From Saccoglossus kowalevskii (taxonomy: Eukaryota; Hemichordata; Enteropneusta; Harrimaniidae): a DNA stretch of 15,052 nucleotides. The notes under the pieces are model-generated. The model worked only from the letters and a program-made list of their open reading frames with translations. It was not told the origin of the DNA and searched no databases. This document shows positions 8,635 through 15,052 of this stretch, piece after piece. Made by a program: the position numbers and the translations under genes. The stretch lies in NCBI RefSeq assembly GCF_000003605.2, contig NW_003109106.1, positions 175,762 to 190,813 of the forward strand, read 5' to 3'. Position 1 is the first letter of the stretch, and every line of letters starts with the position of its first letter.

Positions 8635-11600
8635 GTATGTATAAATAATCCCTTGTCGTAAAAGTGTCCCCTGCTATCCGACGTATCTAGGAAATTGTTT
8701 TATGTGTGAAATTCTTTCCTAAAATCATGCAATCATGAAAACAAGTTTTGTTTACATCTGTATTCTTGGATCGCTAAGTGGTTCCCATTTAAAAGCTGGG
8801 GGTGGACAGGGGTTCTAATTCAAACACTGGGGTGCACAGGGGTTTCCATTTAAAAACTGTGGGTGGGCTGAAGTATTAAGAAAATAGAACAAATTGTTGT
8901 AGGTAATATTCTTGATGTCAATTTTTCCCCAATTATTTTACTTCACCCCGAGAATTTTTAAATTTTATTTTTTATTATTACCGATATTATTATTTTTGCA
9001 TGCAGTTTCATGTGATCCACAGTCAGCTGGCGCACAAGTGATAATAAAATAACATAGAATCAATTGAATGATTCGCTAGCCACATATAATATTTCTTTTT
9101 TTTTTGAAACTCTGGCCAATCGTGTGTACTTGTGTATACAGCATACACTGTACACCTGCAGTGCACACATTTAGCAAGGCATCTGATTCCAAAGGAAATA
9201 ACAAAAATTCCTTTGAAATCGTCTGTATTTATCCCACAGAACATATAGATTGTGAAACCATATAAATTGATGATTAAAAGGTTGATGGGTATTATTTGAC
9301 AACCCTGTAATATCGCCCAATTTTACTTCGTAGCTCTTCAAAATACCACTCATGCAATACCTTTTTATTTTTAGCATTACCTGGTATATATAGTGGAAAG
9401 TTCTCTCCCATAATGCATTGCTTAAATGCAGCGTGAAGGGTCTTTAAAGATGTCACATATTAATATTTGTCGATGATTCTATTTTAGCATCTTGTTTGAT
9501 ATGTTGTATCATGAGAAAGACCTTATGTATTTTTTTTCAGGAATGGGGGTCTTTGACAAGAGAGTTGTTTGATGCCATACAGCAGCAACTAACAGAAAGT
9601 AAAATTACTTACTTTACTGACCTCTCAGAAGCTGAGAAGACATTATTTATGCAAAGGGCAGCAAAAGCAATTCAACATGGTAGGAATTGCTTTTTATCTT
9701 CAAACATATACTTTATTCAACTGACTTGAAAAGGTTCAAACCTGTTTGTGTTTCTGTTCAATTTGCATGTAAAAACAATGAATAGTGGAGTATGAAAAAC
9801 TAGAAAAACTTATCTTGTGTAAGATAACAGGCATTCTTTATTAAAGGGTGATTGATTTTATTTTGAAAAACAAATTTTGGTTTGTTAGCTGAACTTGTGG
9901 GTCGTAATTTTCGTCGCTAACATAGTATTAAATACTACAACGAATGCACATTTGCCTGCTTTTGCATATGAATAGACTAGAATGCCAGATTCCAAATCAT
10001 TCAACAGAAATTTGCCACTCATATAAACATCTTTCCAAAAAACACTTTTGGAAAAATGGCCAAAGAATTAAAGCGAACCTAAATGCGGCCTTAATTTATA
10101 GTTGTGTATATTCTAAACTGTATTCGAAATAATATTGCAGTGGTTTAATTTTGTTTTAATTATAACTGTAGCTTGGATAGGCATTTGAAGTGCTTGCCAT
10201 GGAGGCCATTTATGGAGGGGAATAATTAACGAACGAACATATTTAACATCCGGGTACTTTTCAAAGCTATGACGTTTTAGTATCTGATCGCATTCGTATA
10301 CGCCATTGTACATAGCCGTTCATGCTGCCTAGCATTGTGTACTATTAGTATAAACACAGTCCCTCAAGGGACTGTGGTATAAACTCAACTTTTATATGCA
10401 CAATGTGCTTTTTAAAACTTGGGTTAGAGCCTTATGCGTTTGAACCACAGTATTCTCAGAGTGAAAGCCCAATTGCGTTAAAGTACCGTACTTCCCCGAT
10501 CGTAAGCCCCTCCCGAGTATGAAGCCCATCCCTATGTTTTTACTTGGTATTTATCGAGTTGAGGGCATTCACGATTATAAGCCCAGAGTGTTTTTACTGG
10601 GCGTCGACGATATTCTTTAAAATATGCGTGTAAAAGGTGTGTTTCATTTCATAATATTCATGATTGGCATGTTAGTTTGGTTCATGCTTTTAGTTTTATG
10701 AGAAAACTCGCATTAATTTCAAGTTCAGAGTGCATGGCGAACGTACACAACGTGATTCGCATCGTTTCTATTCTGTCATTTACTCAGGATGAACATCGAT
10801 GTTGCAATTCTGGAGTAATCCATATTTCTTTGAGTAGTAGCCTTCGAAAAGCCAAAAATGTGATCGTCAAGGCGTGTACCCGGTTATTGGGCATGGTTTA
10901 CTTTGAGACTATCATGAAAGGCCTAGGGTTTGAACGATGAGACATGTTGGCGACCGAGAAAGGTGTTTAAATTCTTCCTCCACACTCAGTTTACCCACGG
11001 TTACTATTAACCGTCGTTTATATTTCGGAAATTGCGAATCGCCAGTTTTTAGGGAAAAAAATCATCGTTTTTTCGTTGCAATCAGTGCTACAGATCGCAT
11101 TTTAACATTGCGGTAATTCATTTCCGCATTGCGCTAAAAAATCATCGTCAATAATCGGAAAATTTCATCATTACGACACATCATTTTGATTGGTTAATGA
11201 AAGACATGACCTGTTATGTCAAAGGAAGTTGTTCCAGGTCAAATCGTGCTGAAAAATCTCATGGTGGAAAATTGTTTTGCGTCGAGTTTGCGTACGATCG
11301 AAAACATACCAAAACGAAGATAATGATAAATGCCTTCGTCCACTGTTTCCTCACAGACCCTACCCATTATTTCACCGTAAATTCAGACGGTATGTAAATC
11401 GTATTGTAAAAAAATGTGTGTGTTTTTTATGAACATGTTTGTTTCTTCATTGTAAGTATCGTTCAAATCAATGACGCATTTTTTTTCAAAAATAAGTATT
11501 ATTTTCCCGAGCCCGGCGTGGTGAACGAATATTTTTTTTGGATAATTTTTCGTTATTTGCAAGATGGTTACAGTGTTTAACCCCAAAACAAAATCATTTT

Positions 11601-14600
11601 TTCTGAGTTGGTCCTCGAGTATAAGCTCATCCCTTACTTTTCCCTTATGTGTTCATGCCTCTGGGCTTATGATCAGGGAAGTACGGTATTACCGTATACT
11701 GTGAAGATTCAATTCAGTCCAGTGTGAGTGATGAGAGTATATCGTTGACGATGCCCCTTGTTCGGATGAAAGTTTTATTTCAAATTACACGGAAGTCTGT
11801 GAACAATCTGCTTGGTGTTCCTGTGACACTTGTCCCATGATTTGCCAGTGCAGCCCCGTGAATACATGGACGAAAATGTTTCCACCACCACCCTATGAAC
11901 TCAAGATTGCATACTCCAGCATCCATACTTTAAATAATTTGCACGCCGCACAGTGCAGTACTGGAAACAGCATTTATTAGACAGTTAGACAAAAAACAAA
12001 ACAAAATGCCTGTCTCGATCAATCGCACATCCATAATGTTTGTATGTTGATATGCTTGTAAATAACATTAACGTAAAAGTCGAAACAACCTAGACTAGAA
12101 GTCAATTCACCAGTCCAGCCAGCTATGGCTCCCCTGTGGCTTCCTAAGTTGCTTATATTTAATCAGATACTATTTCGTCATCATGCTTTGTTACCTTACC
12201 TGTTTATACCTCATGAGGGCGTTTTTTTATGGCAAGATGGCGCAAACGGAAGTCCTTCGCAGGTTTATGGTTTCTCATATTTAAATCATCATAACTCTGA
12301 AGATAATCATTTTTTTTAATTTTTTTTTTCAAATTTATAATCAATATACATAACTTGATAAATACAAACACCAAAATAGGCTCTATTTAGTTCCCCTTTA
12401 ACCGCATTAATTGTTAAAATTGTGACCACCCTTCTGGCACTGGTTTGCTCAAATGCACAGGTGTATAAAGACCAAAATAATGGAAGGCAATTATGGTGTT
12501 TGGCCTAAGTCTCCATGATTGCATTTTCTATATAATCAAACCAAACAAGCATATTTTTATTTATTTCGCCATATTGAATATTTATTGACAAATTACTTCT
12601 CATATTTTAATTCATTAGTAATATACCGTTAATTCACCTCCATATAAAGACCACCTGTCCAAAAAGTAACTTGGCTGGTCACACTCTACACAGGTTTGAA
12701 TGTATTACGCTTGTATCTTCTTTTATTGCAGGCAAAGCTTTTCGCAATGTTCAGACCAATGTTTCACACAGCTTGGACCAACATCTTAACAATCAAGTAG
12801 CTAAGGAACTTCTCGAGGACTTCCCTGTTATTACCAAATCTGATCTGATCATTAGTCATGCCAGAGATAGTGTGGTGGCAGTGTTAAAAAAATGGCCTGA
12901 TATGAAGAGTAAATTGCACCTTTGTCTTAACCAGTCATTACCTGATAGACTCAGACAGATCACATGGAAACTGTTCCTACATAATCCACATTGTAAGTGA
13001 TTTTAGAGCTTTTCAAATTGTACCTTGGTGTAAGTATACTTCACTGTAATATATATGTGTTGGTTGATCGTGGTACTTCTTTTGTCCTGACTACAGTATG
13101 CGGTATTCTTGTGATATCCATATTATAATTACCGGGGTAATCCGTTTCCTGTTTGTTGGCATACCACAATTGAGTTAGAGATGTCAGCGTGAAATGTTGT
13201 ACAAGATTCAACTATGCGTGTTCGTGCGTTTACTTTCACTATCTGCTGTACAGTATATCAACAAGTGCTTTGAAATTAGACAACACATTTTGGATTAATA
13301 TACATCTTTCTTCTAGAAGGAGTTGTTTTATTATTTTTGTTTCCATTAATATTCTGTTTTTGTAGATTAGTTTATTTTTTATTACTTCCTTATTAGTGTA
13401 TTAATCCTGTATTCTTCATTGCCACTATCTTTGGGGAGTGAGTAAATAAATAAATAAATAAACAAACAAACAAACAAATAAATAAATAAATATTGTTGCT
13501 CCTTCCTATGTAAACAAAAAAAGTGTTCAAATGTGGTGTAAATAATTTGAAACACATTCAATGTTACCCATAATAAAATTCAATAATTGGAATTTAGTGC
13601 ATCACAGACATTTCGTTACCAATATGCTGTAATACATGTACTACCTAGGTACTTAAATTTTTAGCAGGCTTACTCAAGCAGTACACAGTCACATCAGCCA
13701 TTAATATGCATTGACTGTGTTCTGTCCTTGTATTCTGTATTCTCTGTGATATTATTGCAGGAACCTCAGAGTTAAAGTCAACATATTTGTTTGAATTCTT
13801 AACAGTAAGAAAACAGTATGTCGAAATATTGCAGACTGATCCAAACAATGTAATGTCTATATTGGACTTAGAGATTGTACAGAAATCAGAAGATCTACTC
13901 GAGAATGAAACAACATTCCATGAACTTTCCGGATCTGTTAGTAAGTGATGTTCAATTTCTGGGTTCTGTCATGTAGAATGGGTAAACCTACATATTTTTA
14001 TTGGTAGACCACTTCTGGAACAGTCAGGCTTGAATTAAAAATTCACATAATCTCTCTAATTGCCCTCTTCTGATTTTTTTTTTAAATGGAACAAAATATA
14101 AGTAAGTGAAGCGAAAAAAATTTTTAATTTCTTTGTAAAATTCACAAAACTTAACAAATAAAATTGACAGTATGTACCATATTTATTTTATTACCAGTAT
14201 TAGTACATGCACTTATGCAAATGACAGGCGTGTGTCTGTCTAAAAGTTACATTTCAATCATCTCGTCTGTAATTTTTTTGTGTATATGCACTTCTATAAG
14301 ATCAAATGCGATAATCAGTTTACATTCCACACTAAATTATCAGATTTTTAATGAATGTAACTTATATTGTTATTTAACCTAGGTATATTGAACGCAATGA
14401 AATGTACCTTATCTTATCACCACGCCAGAAAGAGAGTCCAGACTAGTTTACATGATACAGATTACATGTTAGTTGTACCGTTCTTAGTGACGTCACTGGC
14501 GACTGTACATCCAGATCAACTCTCTCACAGAAATAGTATTGCTCTATTAATCGAAGAATATATCACATTTATGAAAATGAGACCAGGGTATATGAAAGAG

Positions 14601-14612
14601 TCATGGACTGAG
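8569..14612 (+). CDS. Uncharacterised protein with TBC (Rab-GAP-like) domain, 5' five exons
   Basis: Exons 8569-8634, 9541-9679, 12732-12992, 13806-13940 and 14383-14612 join in phase into 277 residues without a stop; the gene continues past the right edge. Residues 1-137 are mostly predicted helical and I do not recognise them. Around 138-147, LPDRLRQITW followed by KLFLHNPHLRKQYVEIL resembles the opening of a TBC domain (small residue-P-x2-LR-x3-W, then a tyrosine helix). TBC domains usually activate the GTPase of Rab proteins through an arginine and a glutamine finger. Here the IxxDxxR position reads SILDLEIVQ and the YxQ position reads DTDYMLVVPFL, so both fingers look absent. It may be a non-catalytic TBC protein. 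I cannot name the orthologue. All introns are GT-AG. Confidence 0.8.
8635..9540 (+). other. TBC-like gene intron 1
   Basis: GT-AG intron of 906 bp. It holds a three-unit 30-bp minisatellite (8780-8870) and otherwise AT-rich sequence. Two overlapping minus-strand open frames at 9023-9377 show no recognisable domain and are treated as chance. Confidence 0.75.
8780..8870. repeat. Three-copy ~30-bp minisatellite
   Basis: Units at 8780-8810, 8811-8840 and 8841-8870 share GGTT(C/T)..A(T)TTAAA..CTG.GGGTGG.C(A)GG. The outer two are more alike than either is to the middle one. They are G-rich within an AT-rich intron. Confidence 0.75.
9541..9679 (+). CDS. TBC-like gene exon 2
   Basis: A strong acceptor (TTTTTTTTCAG) precedes it and the donor GTAGGA follows. 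It encodes residues 23-68 and one base of G69. The content, LFDAIQQQLTESKITYF and LSEAEKTLFMQRAAKAIQH, is amphipathic helix without a known motif. Confidence 0.85.
9680..10347 (+). other. First part of TBC-like gene intron 2
   Basis: AT-rich intronic sequence after the donor at 9680. No exon, structured RNA or recognisable repeat was seen; small open frames at 9944-10132 and 10113-10313 have no family features. Confidence 0.6.
10348..10384. mobile_element. 22-bp perfect palindromic insertion with target duplication
   Basis: CACAGTCCCT (10355-10364) and AGGGACTGTG (10367-10376) are perfect reverse complements separated by CA. GTATAAA flanks both sides (10348-10354 and 10377-10383), and the following C matches as well, as it does at the 4828 insertion. 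It looks like transposon ends with essentially no interior, of the same family as 4835-4876. Confidence 0.72.
10484..11688 (-). mobile_element. Non-autonomous TIR DNA transposon, copy 2 (inverted)
   Basis: The ends are TACCGTACTTCCC (10484-10496) and GGGAAGTACGGTA (11676-11688), perfect 13-bp inverted repeats. The 1205-bp body aligns in reverse complement with 929-2084 and diverges by numerous substitutions and indels. Examples of shared blocks are CATTGTAAGTATCGTTC against its counterpart near 1190, and TTTGATTGGTTAATGAAAGACATGACC against GTCTTTTGTTAACCAATAAAAATG. Open frames (10677-10940, 11197-11397) are not conserved between copies. It lies in intron 2 of the TBC-like gene. Confidence 0.88.
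11689..12731 (+). other. Rest of TBC-like gene intron 2
   Basis: AT-rich intron running to the acceptor at 12731. The phrase TATAAAGACCA occurs at about 12464 and again at about 12643, perhaps ends of an old repeat. An open frame at 12125-12319 has no splice signals that fit the gene's phase and no recognisable domain. Nothing else was seen. Confidence 0.6.
12732..12992 (+). CDS. TBC-like gene exon 3: start of the TBC domain
   Basis: Acceptor TTTTATTGCAG, donor GTAAGT. It encodes residues 70-155 with one base left over. It ends in LPDRLRQITWKLFLHNPH, the segment that suggests a TBC domain. The Met-started reading from 12671 is only intron read-through; the exon begins at 12732. Confidence 0.9.
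12993..13805 (+). other. TBC-like gene intron 3 with TAAA/CAAA microsatellite
   Basis: GT-AG intron of 813 bp. It contains a mixed (TAAA)n-(CAAA)n-(TAAA)n run at about 13443-13491, preceded by a T-rich stretch, and two candidate acceptors near its end (13760 and 13805), of which only the second keeps the frame open. Confidence 0.75.
13443..13491. repeat. (TAAA)n(CAAA)n(TAAA)n compound microsatellite
   Basis: About twelve tetranucleotide units with a central block of CAAA; the symmetrical TAAA-CAAA-TAAA order suggests substitution spread by slippage. Confidence 0.92.
13806..13940 (+). CDS. TBC-like gene exon 4
   Basis: The acceptor is TTCTTAACAG at 13796-13805 and the donor GTAAGT starts at 13941. 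The stray T from exon 3 plus TA gives leucine, so the protein reads HNPHLRKQYVEILQTDPN and continues for 44 full codons to LSGS. The stronger-looking acceptor ATTATTGCAG at 13751-13760 would create a TGA across the junction, so the later site is chosen. Confidence 0.83.
13941..14382 (+). other. TBC-like gene intron 4
   Basis: GT-AG intron of 442 bp. It is AT-rich; no repeat, RNA or alternative exon was recognised. Confidence 0.75.
14383..14612 (+). CDS. TBC-like gene exon 5
   Basis: Acceptor TTATTTAACCTAG, donor GTAAGT at 14613. Two bases complete S201, then 76 codons run to SWTE on a codon boundary. ILNAMKCTLSYHHARKRV and YMLVVPFLVTSLATVHPDQL match the spacing of the TBC helices around the usual YxQGM segment but lack its glutamine. 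IALLIEEYITFMKMRPGYM follows. Confidence 0.9.
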
Positions 14613-14748
14613 GTAAGTTTTTTCCACTCATGAAATTTTGTCTCTTAATGATATCAACTTAAAATCTTATTATTGATTTTGGTACAAACCGCCCTCTTGG
14701 CTGAAAGTTTCAACTAACAGTGTTTATGACAACAATTCAAAAACTGCA

Positions 14749-15052
14749 AATAATAATAATAATTGTTTATTGCATCTTTAGAAATATACATTTCTTTCAG
14801 TATATAGCAATAGGAATATCAATCAATACAGAAAAATAAAATATAACAAGTTAGTAAAAAGAATTTTAAAGAGTAAATCAAATATAATAAGTTCAAATCA
14901 CATGTTTTTTGTGCGTTGTTGGAATGCCATGAAGATAAATTGTGCAAAGTGCTTTATTGAGGTTTTGTCTGTTATTTTCATTATAAATTGAAATTTATTT
15001 TTATTTTTGCTTGTTTGATTGATTGCAAATGTCTCAATGACAAATTGTACCC
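14749..15052 (-). mobile_element. LINE retrotransposon 3' end, minus strand, runs off the window
   Basis: On the minus strand a frame entering near 15020 reads KNKNKFQFIMKITDKTS and IKHFAQFIFMAFQQRTKNM and stops at 14898-14900. This is the closing segment of the LINE C-terminal tail (FxxIM...IKxxAxFIxxAFxxR). The 3' UTR then ends GATGCAATAAACAATT and an (ATT)n tail whose plus-strand form is (AAT)n at 14749-14763. It lies just after exon 5 of the TBC-like gene, antisense to it, in the intron that leaves the window. Confidence 0.72.

Noticed and set aside
9023-9377. Two overlapping minus-strand open frames in intron 1 of the TBC-like gene
   Set aside because: They have low-complexity, unmatched composition and no splice context, and are antisense to a supported intron.
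10677-11397. Open frames inside TIR element copy 2
   Set aside because: They are not conserved in copy 1, have no motif, and their cysteine-containing peptides show no zinc-finger spacing.
12125-12319. 64-codon open frame beginning MAPLWLPKL, considered as an extra exon
   Set aside because: Its phase and splice signals do not fit between exons 2 and 3, which already join directly in phase.
13095-13100. Six-base microexon (TATGCG after CTGACTACAG) that would also rescue the frame between exons 3 and 4
   Set aside because: Its donor is weak and the simpler alternative acceptor explains the data; it could be revisited if junction reads support it.
12990-13763. TGA at the exon 3/4 junction as a selenocysteine codon or a sign of a pseudogene
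   Set aside because: A valid downstream acceptor at 13805 keeps the frame and gives a better TBC-like sequence.

Overview
This is a eukaryotic nuclear window: AT-rich, intron-rich and full of transposon remnants. It carries the 5' parts of two split genes arranged head to head. The gene content is animal. The array at the left edge (tandem ~157-bp units followed by a GC-rich hairpin) recalls the satellite-bearing 'pearl'/Helentron-related elements described from bivalves, so a marine invertebrate, perhaps a mollusc, is my best guess. No search was run, and the species is not determined.

Gene 1 is on the minus strand (8413 down to 2353, running off the left edge). It is an orthologue of B3GLCT, the ER beta-1,3-glucosyltransferase that caps O-fucose on thrombospondin type 1 repeats. 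Five exons join in phase into the first 177 residues: a signal peptide split over two tiny exons, then the N-terminal domain. The C-terminal catalytic half lies beyond the window. Gene 2 is on the plus strand (8569 to 14612, running off the right edge). Five exons join in phase into 277 residues of a protein I cannot name; its second half looks like the start of a diverged TBC (Rab-GAP-like) domain. The two start codons are 155 bp apart, and the gap holds two CCAAT boxes, an NRF1-like site and an ETS-like site, so it is very probably a shared bidirectional promoter.

Most of the rest is introns filled with mobile DNA. Left to right: the tandem-repeat/hairpin element (1-617); copy 1 of a 1.16-kb terminal-inverted-repeat (TIR) element (929-2084); a 5'-truncated LINE 3' end (3255-3777); a 1.6-kb element with direct terminal repeats and an 8-bp target duplication (3987-5623), itself hosting a TIR-like repeat and a 42-bp palindromic insertion; a LINE 3' end on the minus strand with a (AGAAT)22 tail (5955-6484); a decayed LINE reverse transcriptase (7587-8131); a 22-bp palindromic insertion (10348-10384); copy 2 of the TIR element, inverted (10484-11688); and another minus-strand LINE 3' end (14749-15052). 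The clearest novelty candidates are the two tiny palindromic insertions that share end sequences and each carry a 7-8-bp target-site duplication.
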